Notes: generated by a model from the sequence alone, not told the origin. A stretch of 64,000 nt of DNA from Ruminococcus flavefaciens ATCC 19208 (GCF_000518765.1 NZ_JAEF01000017.1:97296-161295), one strand, 5' to 3'. Numbered from the stretch's first letter, positions 9,426-19,224 are shown. Translations and numbers: made by a program.

Positions 9426-10418
9426 ATGGCAAATATAGTAATACTTGGTTCGGGCGGATTTGGACTCAGTCTTGCGATAATGGCTGAGCATTGCGGCAGA
9501 CATAACGTTACGGTATGGTCAAAATTTCAATCTGAGATTGATGATATCCGTTCACACGGAGAACACGTTCAGAAGCTTCCGGGAGTTCCTGTTTCGGAGA
9601 GTATAGCAATGACAAGTGATATCTCCTGTGTTAAGGGCTGTGATATGCTCGTTTTCGGAATACCTTCGTCTTTTGTTCGTGATGTAGCTAAGGAAGCTGC
9701 TCCATATGTTGACGAACATATGGTGATCGTCAACACAGGTAAGGGTCTTGAGGAAGGAAGTCTTAAAACTCTCAGCGAGGTGATACTTGAGGAGATACAT
9801 ACTGAAAAAATGGTTGTTCTTTCAGGTCCTTCTCATGCCGAGGAAGTTGCAAGATGTGTGCCTACAACTATTGTTGCAGCGTCTGCAAATCATGAAGCTG
9901 CTGAGTATGTTCAGCGTGAATTCGGCAACAACTTTATGAGAATATATCTTAATGACGATGTTAAGGGCTGTGAGATAGGCGGTGCGCTGAAGAATATTAT
10001 TGCACTTTGCGTTGGCGTCTGTGACGGTCTGGGTTACGGTGATAATACCAAGGCTGCACTTATGACTCGCGGAATACATGAGATCGCTCGTCTCGGAAAA
10101 GCCTGCGGAGCTGATGTTACTACCTTCAGCGGACTTACAGGCATTGGTGATCTGATAGTAACCTGCACAAGTATGCACAGCAGAAACAGACGTGCAGGCA
10201 TACTTATCGGTCAGGGAGTATCTCCCGAGGAGGCTGTTGAGCGTGTCGGAACTGTTGAGGGCTATTTCTGCTGTAAAGCTGCATATGCACTTGCAAAAAG
10301 ACTTGGCGTTGAAATGCCTATAACAGAGCAGCTGAACGAAGTGCTTTTCAATGGCGGAGATGTCAGACATGCACTTGGAGCACTCATGAACAGACCACAG
10401 ATCTATGAAGAAATATAA
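9426..10418 (+). CDS. gpsA: Glycerol-3-phosphate dehydrogenase [NAD(P)+]
   Basis: 330 aa. Reduces dihydroxyacetone phosphate to sn-glycerol-3-phosphate for lipid synthesis, feeding PlsY encoded just upstream. The N-terminal Rossmann motif is GSGGFG. LSGPSHAEEVA and the catalytic Lys block EIGGALKNIIAL are clear, as is the C-terminal GLTGIGDLIVTC. RBS AAAGGAG. Confidence 0.97.
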   Translation: MANIVILGSGGFGLSLAIMAEHCGRHNVTVWSKFQSEIDDIRSHGEHVQKLPGVPVSESIAMTSDISCVKGCDMLVFGIPSSFVRDVAKEAAPYVDEHMVIVNTGKGLEEGSLKTLSEVILEEIHTEKMVVLSGPSHAEEVARCVPTTIVAASANHEAAEYVQREFGNNFMRIYLNDDVKGCEIGGALKNIIALCVGVCDGLGYGDNTKAALMTRGIHEIARLGKACGADVTTFSGLTGIGDLIVTCTSMHSRNRRAGILIGQGVSPEEAVERVGTVEGYFCCKAAYALAKRLGVEMPITEQLNEVLFNGGDVRHALGALMNRPQIYEEI

Positions 10419-10444
10419 GTTATACTATCAGAGGTGAATAAAAA

Positions 10445-11983
10445 GTGATAAAAATCTGTGATTACAGAGGTCATATAAGAAACTGGCGCGGACTTTGCGA
10501 AGAGCTTGGTATTGATAATACACTTTTACGTGAAGAGCGCGAAAAGGCTATAATTATTAAAGCATATGAAAAATGGGGCAGAGAAATGGCTGACCATTTT
10601 TACGGTATGTTTGCATTTGGACTTTATGATGACGCAGAAGATAAGTATTTCTGTTTAAGAGATCAGTTTGGTACAAAGCCGTTTTATTATTATATAACTG
10701 CTGACAATAAGCTGCTTTTCGGTACAAATATAAGCAGCATAATCGGTAGGGAAGGCTTTGTAAAAGAACTGAATGTTGATATGCTCCAGATCTATATGAC
10801 ACTTACCTATGTTGCAGGTGATGACACTTTTTTCAAGGGTGTAAAAAAGCTTATGCCGGGACATTGGCTGGAATTCAAGAATGGTAAGCTCACTGTAGAG
10901 CGCTATTGGACTCCCACATTCAAGCCCGACGAAAGCAAGTCCCTTAATGATTGGGCAGATGAGATACACGATACGCTGACTAATATATTCTCTGAGGTCA
11001 AGGATGAAGATGAAGTTGCTGAATCCTTCCTTTCAGGCGGCGTTGATTCATCATATGTCCTTGCGATGAGTGATGCAAAAAGAGCTGATTCATGCGGATA
11101 TGACGAGGAAAGATTTGATGAATCACGTGTTGCTGCAAAGACAGCCGAGCTTCTTAAAGTTGAACACAGTGTAGCAAATATACAGCCTAAGGATTTCTTT
11201 GATATTGTTCCTTTTGTAATGTACAACATGGAGCAGCCTCTCGGCGATGCTTCTGCTATTGTATTCACACTTGGCTGCAAGGCTACGGCTGAGCACACCA
11301 AGCTTTGTTATTCGGGTGAGGGCGCAGATGAATTCTTTGGCGGATATAATATGTACCGCAATGCAGAGCGTTACGGCGACAACCTCAAGACCTTCTATGT
11401 TGGCAACACAAATATTATGAAGGAAGATGAGAAGCAGCGCATACTCAAGCATTATGATCCGAATGTCCTTCCTATTGATCTTGTAAAGTACATTTATGAT
11501 GAAACAGAGGGACTTGATCCGCTTACAAAGATGTCAGATGTAGATATACAGATATGGCTTGAAGGAGACATTTATCTCAATGTAGACAAGATGAGTACAG
11601 CCTGTGGACTTGAGATACGTATGCCGCTTACCGACAGAAGAATATTCGACATAGCTTCACGTATGCCTTCAAAATATAAGGTAAACGAGGAGCAGAACAA
11701 GGTGGCATTCAGAACTGCTGCTGCAAAGGTACTTCCTGATGAAATTGCTTTCAGGAAAAAGTTAGGATTTATCGTTCCTGTCAGAATATGGCTTGCTGAT
11801 GAGCGATATAATGCAGATGTACGCGAAAAGTTCAACAGTGATATGGCTGCAAAGTTCTTTAATGTTGATGAGATCAATGCTATATATAAGGACTATGTTG
11901 GCGGAAATTCCGATAACTGGCGTAAGGTATGGACTATATATACTTTCCTTGTATGGTATGAGGAGTATTTTGTAAAGAGATAA
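10445..11983 (+). CDS. Asparagine synthase-like protein lacking the N-terminal glutaminase core
   Basis: 512 aa. The C-terminal synthetase domain is intact, with the PP-loop SGGVDSSY for ATP and the CYSGEGADEFFGGY block. The N-terminal Ntn glutaminase domain is cut: the protein begins at the equivalent of the NGEIYNYRELR region (DYRGHIRNWRGL), so about 70 residues are missing, including the nucleophile Cys1 and the RGPD loop. It cannot hydrolyse glutamine as AsnB does. It may use free ammonia or another amine donor. The start is GTG 10445 with RBS AGAGGTG; upstream sequence belongs to gpsA, so the short form looks genuine. Confidence 0.85.
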   Translation: MIKICDYRGHIRNWRGLCEELGIDNTLLREEREKAIIIKAYEKWGREMADHFYGMFAFGLYDDAEDKYFCLRDQFGTKPFYYYITADNKLLFGTNISSIIGREGFVKELNVDMLQIYMTLTYVAGDDTFFKGVKKLMPGHWLEFKNGKLTVERYWTPTFKPDESKSLNDWADEIHDTLTNIFSEVKDEDEVAESFLSGGVDSSYVLAMSDAKRADSCGYDEERFDESRVAAKTAELLKVEHSVANIQPKDFFDIVPFVMYNMEQPLGDASAIVFTLGCKATAEHTKLCYSGEGADEFFGGYNMYRNAERYGDNLKTFYVGNTNIMKEDEKQRILKHYDPNVLPIDLVKYIYDETEGLDPLTKMSDVDIQIWLEGDIYLNVDKMSTACGLEIRMPLTDRRIFDIASRMPSKYKVNEEQNKVAFRTAAAKVLPDEIAFRKKLGFIVPVRIWLADERYNADVREKFNSDMAAKFFNVDEINAIYKDYVGGNSDNWRKVWTIYTFLVWYEEYFVKR

Positions 11984-11988
11984 AAATT

Positions 11989-12017
11989 ATCCCCTGTGAA
12001 AAACAGGGGATTTTTTT
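11989..12017 (+). terminator. Terminator of the der-to-asparagine synthase run
   Basis: Stem TCCCCTGT / ACAGGGGA with a GAAAA loop, then seven T. A further small hairpin, CCCCGTC / GACGGGG, lies at 12024-12040. Confidence 0.9.
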
Positions 12018-12053
12018 CTGAACCCCCGTCTTTGACGGGGAATGATTATTTAC

Positions 12054-12087
12054 AAAAAAAGCGCTGTCTGCAAGATATGCAGACAGC
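12054..12087 (-). terminator. Terminator of the MATE exporter gene
   Basis: Read on the minus strand: stem GCTGTCTGC / GCAGACAGC followed by GC and seven T (plus-strand A run 12054-12060). Confidence 0.85.
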
Positions 12088-12138
12088 TGAGTGAGGAAGT
12101 GATTGGGTGTATATTTCGACTGATAAAACAGTCGGGGG

Positions 12139-13503
12139 TCAAGCAACAGTTTTTACCTCTTTCCTGCTTTTTACAGGCGAGCTTAGGTTTTTCCTAAGAG
12201 TGTGCTCAAAGGCAGTCATATTGAGCAAAAGCGCTCCTATCCATGCAGAAGCTTCTGCGTATGCTGTAGCTCTGAAGCCAACTGTAGATATGAATAAAGC
12301 GATGACAGCTATTCTCAGAGCCATTTCGGCAATGCCGGATATCATAGGTATAAATGGCTTTCCGAAGCCCTGACAGCCGTTTCTGAATACGAAGAGAAAG
12401 TCAACTGCAAAGAGGAATATACCGCATACAGGGAGATAAGTCTTTGCGATTTCAACCGGCTCTGTTCCGTTTACCATAAGTCTTGCAAGTGCTCCCGGGA
12501 AGAATACCATTACAGAGCCAAGGATAATATAAGAGATCGTTGCGATAGTAAGGCAGACATGGAGCCCGTCACGGATACGGTCAAATCTCTTTGCACCGAA
12601 ATTCTGGCTTGTGAACGATGACATCGTAAATCCTGCTGTGCAGGCAGGCTGCATAAACATAGTGAGAAATTTGCTGCATGCGGAATAAGCTGTGGTATAA
12701 GCAACTCCGAGACCGTTTACGAAATACTGTATTACCATACAGCCTACAGCTGTAATAGAATTCATAAATGCCATCGGCAGACCGTTTTTGAACAGTTCGC
12801 TGTAGAGCTTGCCGTTGCCGCAGAAATCCGCTCTGGTAATGTTAAGCTCTTCTATTTTGCGTATTCTCAGCCAGCAGATGAAGGCTGACATTATCTGCGA
12901 GAAAATGGTAGCTATAGCTGCTCCTTCAACCCCTGTTTTCAGGACGAATATAAAGAAGCTGTCAAGGAATATATTGACTACGCTGGATATGATTATAGCA
13001 ATGAAAGGAGTCTTGCTGTCGCCCAGTGCGCGGAGTATGCATGAGCAGAGATTATAGGTTATGGTAGCTATAAGTCCGCCGAAAATGAAGTAGCCGTATA
13101 CAAGACCGTCATGCATAATAGCTTCGTCGGTCCTCAGGAGACGCAGCACAGGTCTCAGGAATGAGATGCTTACTGCGGTGAGCAGAATTGCAATCATAAA
13201 GCAAAGCATGGCCGATGAAGCTACAGAGCGTCTGAGCTTGGAATAATCCTTTGCACCGAAGCTCTGGGCAATTATGACTGAAAATCCGTTTGCCAGTCCC
13301 ATTGAAAAACCGAATATGAGAAAGGTAAGAGAGGACATATTTCCGACTGCGGCAAGAGCATTGTCACCAAGACCTTTTCCGACTATGGCTGTATCAGCGA
13401 TAGTGTAAAGCTGCTGAAGCATATTTGTGAGCAGCATGGGAAAATAGAATTTAAGTATAAGGCTTGTTACATTTCCCTGTGTAAGATCATTTGCTTTAGC
13501 CAT
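12139..13503 (-). CDS. MATE family multidrug/Na+ antiporter
   Basis: 454 aa with about 12 membrane segments and typical MATE N-terminus (PMLLTNMLQQLYTIADTAIVGKGLG). Family members export cationic drugs or metabolites in exchange for Na+ or H+; the substrate cannot be read from sequence. It is transcribed divergently from the AraC-type regulator at 13682, whose promoter overlaps its own, so control by that regulator is likely. RBS AGGAGG. Confidence 0.93.
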   Translation of the reverse strand: MAKANDLTQGNVTSLILKFYFPMLLTNMLQQLYTIADTAIVGKGLGDNALAAVGNMSSLTFLIFGFSMGLANGFSVIIAQSFGAKDYSKLRRSVASSAMLCFMIAILLTAVSISFLRPVLRLLRTDEAIMHDGLVYGYFIFGGLIATITYNLCSCILRALGDSKTPFIAIIISSVVNIFLDSFFIFVLKTGVEGAAIATIFSQIMSAFICWLRIRKIEELNITRADFCGNGKLYSELFKNGLPMAFMNSITAVGCMVIQYFVNGLGVAYTTAYSACSKFLTMFMQPACTAGFTMSSFTSQNFGAKRFDRIRDGLHVCLTIATISYIILGSVMVFFPGALARLMVNGTEPVEIAKTYLPVCGIFLFAVDFLFVFRNGCQGFGKPFIPMISGIAEMALRIAVIALFISTVGFRATAYAEASAWIGALLLNMTAFEHTLRKNLSSPVKSRKEVKTVA

Positions 13504-13582
13504 AAAACTCCTCCTTTACAGCAAAATCACGTTGTTTTCCTTTGTCTTTCATTGTGTTTATTATAGTCGAACAAACAAATAA

Positions 13583-13626
13583 ATTATATCAGAAATATTG
13601 CATTTGTATCAAAAATAGGATATAAT
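13583..13626. promoter_or_regulatory. Overlapping divergent promoters for MATE (-) and AraC regulator (+)
   Basis: Plus strand: TTGCAT (13598-13603), 17 nt, TATAAT (13621-13626). Minus strand: TTGATA (13612-13607), 18 nt, TATAAT (13588-13583). The two overlap in space, so RNA polymerase or the regulator bound at one affects the other. Confidence 0.65.
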
Positions 13627-13681
13627 AGAAATACAGCAATTTATGAGGAGCTGACCGCAATTTTTGGATTGGGGGGAGTTT

Positions 13682-14434
13682 ATGAAAACAGACCGTGATC
13701 TTAATTACAGATTATATATACAGAGAAATGACGGCTTTATGCGTAGCCCGTTTGAGCGTGAGCTCAGCGTTTACAGAATGGTGCAGTCAGGAGATATAGA
13801 AGGCATCAAAAAGAGATTCGAGATCATACGCAGGAATTTTTTCGAGGGCAAGGGAACTCTTTCAAATGATCCCGTGCGGAATGTAATGTATCATTTTGTA
13901 ACTGCTGTTGCATTGGTGGCAAGATTTTGCATCGAGGGCGGCATGGAGCTGAATACTGCATATACTCTCAGTGATATTTATATACAGCGCGCCGACAAGC
14001 TCAGCGATGCAGAAAAGATAATTGACCTTCTCGGAGAGATGCAGCTTGATTTTACCGAGAGAATGCGTACTCTTAAAAAGGAAAATGTAATATCTATTCA
14101 TGTAAGGAAATGTATTGATTATATATATGAGCATCTGCATGAGGAGCTTACGCTGACACGGCTTGCAGATCATGTGGGACTTAATCCATCTTATCTTTCA
14201 AAGCTTTTCTCAAAGGAAAAGGGAATGAGCATAAAAAGCTTTATAATACAGGCAAAGGTTGCAACGGCTGAAAATCTGCTGAGATATTCTGATTTTTCAT
14301 GCCTTGAGATATCTCTTGCACTTGGTTTTTCATCGCAGAGCGCATTCATCAGCGTTTTTAAGAAAATAGACGGTATCACTCCGAAAAAGTTCAGGGAACT
14401 GCACTATCTGGACGTTATGGAGCAGAATAAATAA
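13682..14434 (+). CDS. AraC family transcriptional regulator
   Basis: 250 aa. The C-terminal two-helix-turn-helix AraC domain (HEELTLTRLADHVGLNPSYLSKLF, then SFSCLEISLALGFSSQSAFI-like second helix pair and ITPKKFRE) is clear. The N-terminal about 130 residues are helical and are not a standard cupin sensor. The start is ATG 13682 after a G-rich Shine-Dalgarno. Its divergent neighbour, the MATE exporter, is the obvious target candidate (inference). Confidence 0.88.
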   Translation: MKTDRDLNYRLYIQRNDGFMRSPFERELSVYRMVQSGDIEGIKKRFEIIRRNFFEGKGTLSNDPVRNVMYHFVTAVALVARFCIEGGMELNTAYTLSDIYIQRADKLSDAEKIIDLLGEMQLDFTERMRTLKKENVISIHVRKCIDYIYEHLHEELTLTRLADHVGLNPSYLSKLFSKEKGMSIKSFIIQAKVATAENLLRYSDFSCLEISLALGFSSQSAFISVFKKIDGITPKKFRELHYLDVMEQNK

Positions 14435-14448
14435 AGAGGTGCTTATAA

Positions 14449-16083
14449 ATGGTTTCAAAGAATAATAAGACTGATCATATGATATCGGCCATTGTTACAG
14501 TGGCTGTATCGGTTCTGGCAATAATTGGACTTTACTGTCATGAGCCGTGGTTTGATGAAGCTCAGGCGTATCTGCTGGCAAAGAATTCCACATGGCACGA
14601 TGTTCTCACACACTGGACTCATTATGAGGGACATCCTCCCATGTGGCATATACTGTTAAAATGTGCAGCATCATTAGGTTTGTCTTTTGAAGCAGCAATA
14701 AAATCCGTGAACTTTATTTTTGTTGAAGCAGTATTGCTGCTTATACAGTTCCGTTCACCTTTCAGCAGGATAGCCAAAACTATTATACCTCTGAGCTTCT
14801 TCCTGCTTTATCAGTACAGTGTGATATCGCGTCCGTATATGATGCTCACATTTTCATGCCTGCTGGCTGCAATGTGCTACAAGGAAAGACATGAAAAGCC
14901 TGTGAGATACTGCCTTGCCCTTATTTTTATGTGTACTGCTCATTCATACGGTATTGCGTTTGCAGGCGGTATAGTTTTGTCTGATATGATCGGTGAAGCC
15001 ATAAGAGAACGCAGTGTTAAAAAGATGTGTATGGGCATCATTACAAATAAGAAGCTTCTTTTCAGCTATATTATACTTTTAGCGGCTGCAATGGCAATGA
15101 TCGCAGATATCATGCCGCATTCGGATACATATGCCGCAAAGCAGACTGTCAGCGAGAGTGCTCATAGTTTGCCTGTTTGCTATATTTTCAGCTGGCTGCT
15201 TATTCCGTCGGAAAACCTGTTTACTTCATTCTCGTCGGAATTGCTCTACATGAGAGAGGAAGTAAACCCTGTCGGTGAAGTTATTGCAGCAGGAGTAATA
15301 TCATTCCTCATATGGGCAGTGCTGTTCGTGATATGCAAAAAAAGACGTATGGTGGCAGAGCTTTTCATACCATATTCTTTTATAGCTGTACTTACTTCAC
15401 TGCATATAAGCCCTCATCATTTCGGCATATTCTTTATGTATCTGCTCTTTATTCTGTGGACTGCGACAGACAAAGAGCCTGTAACAATGAGTGAATTTAC
15501 AAAGCTTGCGGAAAAAGCGGGCTTGTCTGAGTCGTTTACAAAGAAGATAATCATAGGTACGGCTGCTGCATTCTCGGCTATCAATATTTACTGGGATAGT
15601 TTAAGCTTTTACCGTGAAATAAAGCTCCCTTATGATCCTGCACCTGCTCTGGCAGACTGGATAAAGGACAATGGTGCTGAAGATAAAAAGCTGCTTACAA
15701 CATGGGCTGAAAGCGATATTTTTATCGTCAATGCTTCGAGTATTGTTGTAAATGCATATTTTGACAGAAATATCTATTATAACCTTAATTATGATCTGCC
15801 GTTCATAACTCATATAGTAGTTGATGATAATGAACGTAAGGAGACAATAAACAAGTGGAAGCAGGCAGGAAAGCCCGATCTTATGATATGTGATACTCCT
15901 AATGAAACTGCTTTTATATGTAGTGAGCTGGGAATAGATGACGACTATGCTGCAACTGCTTATGTGGGAAAGGGAAGAAGAATATTCAAGGATAAATGTG
16001 ATATCTACAATGTATATGTAATGTGCAGTAAGGATACCTATAAAGAAATATACGGTAAGGAATATGAAATATCGACATATTGA
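14449..16083 (+). CDS. Polytopic membrane protein, GT-C glycosyltransferase-like
   Basis: 544 aa with roughly ten membrane segments and a C-terminal soluble part of about 150 residues. The first extracytoplasmic loop carries HEPWFDEAQAYLLA, the acidic pattern typical of GT-C enzymes (ArnT/PMT/GT39-like), which use polyprenyl-linked sugars. No closer family is recognised, so the sugar and acceptor are unknown. It starts 14 nt after the AraC gene with RBS AGAGGTG, and overlaps sfsA by 20 nt. Confidence 0.65.
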   Translation: MVSKNNKTDHMISAIVTVAVSVLAIIGLYCHEPWFDEAQAYLLAKNSTWHDVLTHWTHYEGHPPMWHILLKCAASLGLSFEAAIKSVNFIFVEAVLLLIQFRSPFSRIAKTIIPLSFFLLYQYSVISRPYMMLTFSCLLAAMCYKERHEKPVRYCLALIFMCTAHSYGIAFAGGIVLSDMIGEAIRERSVKKMCMGIITNKKLLFSYIILLAAAMAMIADIMPHSDTYAAKQTVSESAHSLPVCYIFSWLLIPSENLFTSFSSELLYMREEVNPVGEVIAAGVISFLIWAVLFVICKKRRMVAELFIPYSFIAVLTSLHISPHHFGIFFMYLLFILWTATDKEPVTMSEFTKLAEKAGLSESFTKKIIIGTAAAFSAINIYWDSLSFYREIKLPYDPAPALADWIKDNGAEDKKLLTTWAESDIFIVNASSIVVNAYFDRNIYYNLNYDLPFITHIVVDDNERKETINKWKQAGKPDLMICDTPNETAFICSELGIDDDYAATAYVGKGRRIFKDKCDIYNVYVMCSKDTYKEIYGKEYEISTY

Positions 16084-16765
16084 AAAAGCTGTATTCATAT
16101 CTCGTCCCAACAGATTTATCGCAGATGTGATGATCGGCGGCAAAAAGGAAAGAGTTCATGTAAAGAATACGGGAAGATGCAGGGAGCTTTTAAGGGAGGG
16201 CGCTGCGGTTTACCTTGAGCGTTCCGAAAATCCCGACAGAAAGACTGCATATGATCTTGTGGCAGTTGAGAAACTGCGTGACGGACTTCATCCTCTGCTT
16301 GTAAATATGGACTCTCAGATACCGAATTCAGCGGCTGAGGAATGGCTGAAAAGAGGCAAGCTGTTTTCGGAGCAGGCTGTGATACGCCGTGAATGTACAT
16401 ACGGGGCTTCACGCTTCGATTTTAAGATAGAAGATGATGGAAAGACATCATTTCTTGAAGTCAAGGGAGTTACTCTTGAAAATGACGGAATTGCAAGCTT
16501 TCCAGATGCTCCTACGGAACGCGGGGTAAAGCATATATATGAGCTTATTCGTGCAGCAGGCGAGGGATACGGAGCATACCTTCTTTTTGTTATCCAGATG
16601 AAGGAAATAACTGAATTCCGACCAAATGATGAGATGCACAGGGAGTTTGGCGATGCACTGAGAGAAGCTCGGAAAGCAGGAGTGAATATCCTTGCCTATG
16701 ACTGTATCGTTAAGCCAGATAGTATAGTAATTGACAAGCCTATTATCGTCAGAACGGAGCTGTAA
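16064..16765 (+). CDS. sfsA: SfsA family DNA-binding/nuclease protein
   Basis: 233 aa. It matches the SfsA family: N-terminal OB-like part (VHVKNTGRCRELL), then a nuclease-like core with RRECTYGASRFDF and FLEVKGVTL. Historically named a sugar fermentation stimulation protein; structural work on the family suggests nuclease activity. It overlaps the end of the upstream membrane protein by 20 nt and is followed by a dGTPase one base after its stop. Confidence 0.93.
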   Translation: MKYRHIEKAVFISRPNRFIADVMIGGKKERVHVKNTGRCRELLREGAAVYLERSENPDRKTAYDLVAVEKLRDGLHPLLVNMDSQIPNSAAEEWLKRGKLFSEQAVIRRECTYGASRFDFKIEDDGKTSFLEVKGVTLENDGIASFPDAPTERGVKHIYELIRAAGEGYGAYLLFVIQMKEITEFRPNDEMHREFGDALREARKAGVNILAYDCIVKPDSIVIDKPIIVRTEL

Positions 16766-16766
16766 T

Positions 16767-18191
16767 ATGAACTGGAAAAAACTTTTATGTGAGAAGCGCA
16801 GGAGAAGCTATTCAACTACTTCTGTCAGTACGGATACAAGAAATGAGTTTCAGCGTGATTATCACAGGATAATCGGAAGTGCATCTTTCAGACGCTTACA
16901 GGACAAGACACAGGTCTTTCCCCTTGACAGGGGAGACTTTGTCCGTACTCGTCTTACTCATTCTCTTGAGGTATCATCCTTTGCAAAGTCTCTCGGACAG
17001 ATGATATTCCGCAATATAATGCAATACGGAAAGGATAAAGACCTGACATTTGAGGATATAGACAAGATATGCAGTGTACTTGAATGTGCGGGACTTATCC
17101 ATGATATCGGCAATCCTCCCTTCGGACATTTCGGCGAAGACTATGTACGTGACTGGTTCAGGAAAAATCTGAATAAGCTTGAATACAAAGGCAAGAAAAT
17201 TGATGAGCTTCTTGCCCCTCAGATGCTTAACGACTTTTACCACTTCGAGGGTAATGCACAGGCGTTGAGACTGCTGACAAAACTGCATTTCCTTGTTGAT
17301 GAAAACGGCATGAATCTGACTTATACTCTGCTGAATACTATCATAAAGTATCCCGTACCGTCTACGGAGATAAATAAAAAAAGCGGAAACATCAAGGACA
17401 AGAAAATGGGCTATTATTATGCTGATAAGGATATATTCGAGGACATAGTCAACAGCACGGGTGCTGTAAACTGTCGTCACCCTCTTGCATTCATACTTGA
17501 AGCGGCTGATGACATTGCATACAAGACCGCTGATATGGAGGACGCTGTAAAAAAGGGCTTTGTGAGATATGAGCAGCTGCTGAACGACCTTAAAAACAGA
17601 TATATAGACAGATGTGCAGATGCTTCCGAGCGTAAGGAATACGCAAAGGCTGTAAATAAGCTTGAGGATTATTATGCACAGGCTTGCGAAAAGAAGCTTT
17701 CATCACCCGAGCAGAACGCTGTTCAGCGCTGGATAATCTATGTGCAGGGCGTTCTTTTAAAATGTGCAGCTTTCGGATTTACAAGCAATTATAATGAGAT
17801 AATGGAAGGAAGCTTTCCAAAGGAGCTCCTTGCAGTATCACACGGAAATGCACTTGCATACGCACTTGGCGATATGGCTTGCCGTTATGTTTTTCAGTCC
17901 AAGGAGATATATAAGCTGGAAATAGCCGCAGGGGAGATATATGAATTTCTCCTGAGCAAGCTTGCCAATGCGGCTGTACTCTATGATACAGAGCTTGAAA
18001 GCTCAGCTATTGAGCAGCGCATAATGAAGCTTGTCTCCGAGAACTATATACGGGCTTACAAAATAAGCTCAGAGGGGAAGCAGGAGAATGAAAAGCTGTA
18101 TTTAAGGCTTATGCTTGTAACTGACTTTATCTGCGGAATGACAGACGGCTATGCACAAAAACTTTACAGGGAGCTGAGCGGAATTGAGTGA
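16767..18191 (+). CDS. dgt: Deoxyguanosinetriphosphate triphosphohydrolase-like HD protein
   Basis: 474 aa HD-superfamily dNTP triphosphohydrolase, which cuts dGTP to deoxyguanosine and triphosphate. The N-terminal signature FRRLQDKTQVFPL and the metal site RLTHSLEV...HDIGNPPFGHFGE are intact. I start at ATG 16767 (MNWKKLLCEKRRRSY), directly after the sfsA stop with GGAGC upstream. The stop overlaps the next start by 8 nt. Confidence 0.93.
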   Translation: MNWKKLLCEKRRRSYSTTSVSTDTRNEFQRDYHRIIGSASFRRLQDKTQVFPLDRGDFVRTRLTHSLEVSSFAKSLGQMIFRNIMQYGKDKDLTFEDIDKICSVLECAGLIHDIGNPPFGHFGEDYVRDWFRKNLNKLEYKGKKIDELLAPQMLNDFYHFEGNAQALRLLTKLHFLVDENGMNLTYTLLNTIIKYPVPSTEINKKSGNIKDKKMGYYYADKDIFEDIVNSTGAVNCRHPLAFILEAADDIAYKTADMEDAVKKGFVRYEQLLNDLKNRYIDRCADASERKEYAKAVNKLEDYYAQACEKKLSSPEQNAVQRWIIYVQGVLLKCAAFGFTSNYNEIMEGSFPKELLAVSHGNALAYALGDMACRYVFQSKEIYKLEIAAGEIYEFLLSKLANAAVLYDTELESSAIEQRIMKLVSENYIRAYKISSEGKQENEKLYLRLMLVTDFICGMTDGYAQKLYRELSGIE

Positions 18192-19164
18192 AGTTAAGAA
18201 TAATAAGCTTAAAAAGCGTATTTTTGATATTATTCAGATCGGAAACAAGTATGATTTCCCAAGCAGAGCGTTTGACTTCCTTATAGTAACGGTTATTATT
18301 CTGAATATACTTACTGTTTTTCTCTCTACCTTTGATCAGCTTGAAAGATTCAGCGTTTTATTTACTGTCATTGAGTTATCAACTATGGCGATCTTTTGTT
18401 TTGAATATGTACTCAGAATATGGACAGCTGATCTGCTTTATCCCAAGCTTGGCAAATTCAAGGCAAGAATGAGGTTCCTTGTATCTTTTGACGGCGTAAT
18501 TGACTTGCTTACTATACTGCCATTCTTCTTCCTTGATGGCTTTATCGTATTCAGAATGCTGAGAGTTGTCAGAATATTTCATCTTTTCAGAGTCAATGCA
18601 CATTATGACTCGTTCCATGTTATTACAACAGTACTGATCGAGAAGAAAAATCAGATCTTTTCATCTGTTTTTATTATTATCGTGCTGATGCTTGCATCGT
18701 CGCTGGGTATATACAGTGTGGAGCACGAGGCACAGCCCGAAGTTTTCAGCAATGCGTTTTCGGGCATATGGTGGAGCGTTTCAACACTTCTTACCGTTGG
18801 ATACGGCGATATCTATCCGGTAACTGTCATAGGCAAGCTTATAGGAATATGTATAGCTTTCCTCGGCGTAGGAGTAGTTGCTATCCCGACTGGTATCATT
18901 AGTGCAGGTTTTGTGGAGCAGTACACCAAAAATCAGCAGTCAGATGTTAGATTTCCTGATATCAAGGAAGTTGGAGAGATACTTGTTGACCGAAAAAGCG
19001 GCTTCTCCGGAATAAGTGTATTGGATATAAGAGAGAAATATAATCTAAGCATACACGTTATTTTAAGAGGTGAGCTTACTATAGTTCCTGTTGATAATGT
19101 AAAGATAAAGATAAATGATATACTTATTGTTAAGAGTGAAAAGATAGAAAAGGCAAAAAAATAA
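18184..19164 (+). CDS. Voltage-gated-type potassium channel with C-terminal RCK/TrkA_C domain
   Basis: 326 aa. Six membrane segments of the ion_trans type: an S4-like segment with spaced arginines (FRMLRVVRIFHLFRV) and the K+ selectivity filter TVGYGD in the pore loop. After residue about 245 comes a soluble tail ending in a TrkA_C-like domain (GISVLDIREKYNLSIHVILR...INDILIVKS), which in related channels binds nucleotides such as c-di-AMP. The start is TTG 18184, overlapping dgt, with GGGAG upstream. A full RCK_N domain is absent. Confidence 0.87.
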   Translation: MSEVKNNKLKKRIFDIIQIGNKYDFPSRAFDFLIVTVIILNILTVFLSTFDQLERFSVLFTVIELSTMAIFCFEYVLRIWTADLLYPKLGKFKARMRFLVSFDGVIDLLTILPFFFLDGFIVFRMLRVVRIFHLFRVNAHYDSFHVITTVLIEKKNQIFSSVFIIIVLMLASSLGIYSVEHEAQPEVFSNAFSGIWWSVSTLLTVGYGDIYPVTVIGKLIGICIAFLGVGVVAIPTGIISAGFVEQYTKNQQSDVRFPDIKEVGEILVDRKSGFSGISVLDIREKYNLSIHVILRGELTIVPVDNVKIKINDILIVKSEKIEKAKK

Positions 19165-19181
19165 TATAAAATATAAAAAAC

Positions 19182-19220
19182 AGAGCGTTATTTGTATTCT
19201 TTTAACAGATAACGCTCTTT
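19182..19220. terminator. Bidirectional hairpin after the channel gene
   Basis: Stem AGAGCGTTAT / ATAACGCTCT with a 17-nt loop; TTT follows on the plus strand and an A run precedes it. Confidence 0.65.
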
Positions 19221-19224
19221 CATA

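Noticed and set aside
12107..12373. Plus-strand frame antisense to the MATE gene
   Set aside because: It has no RBS and mirrors the coding pattern of the opposite strand.
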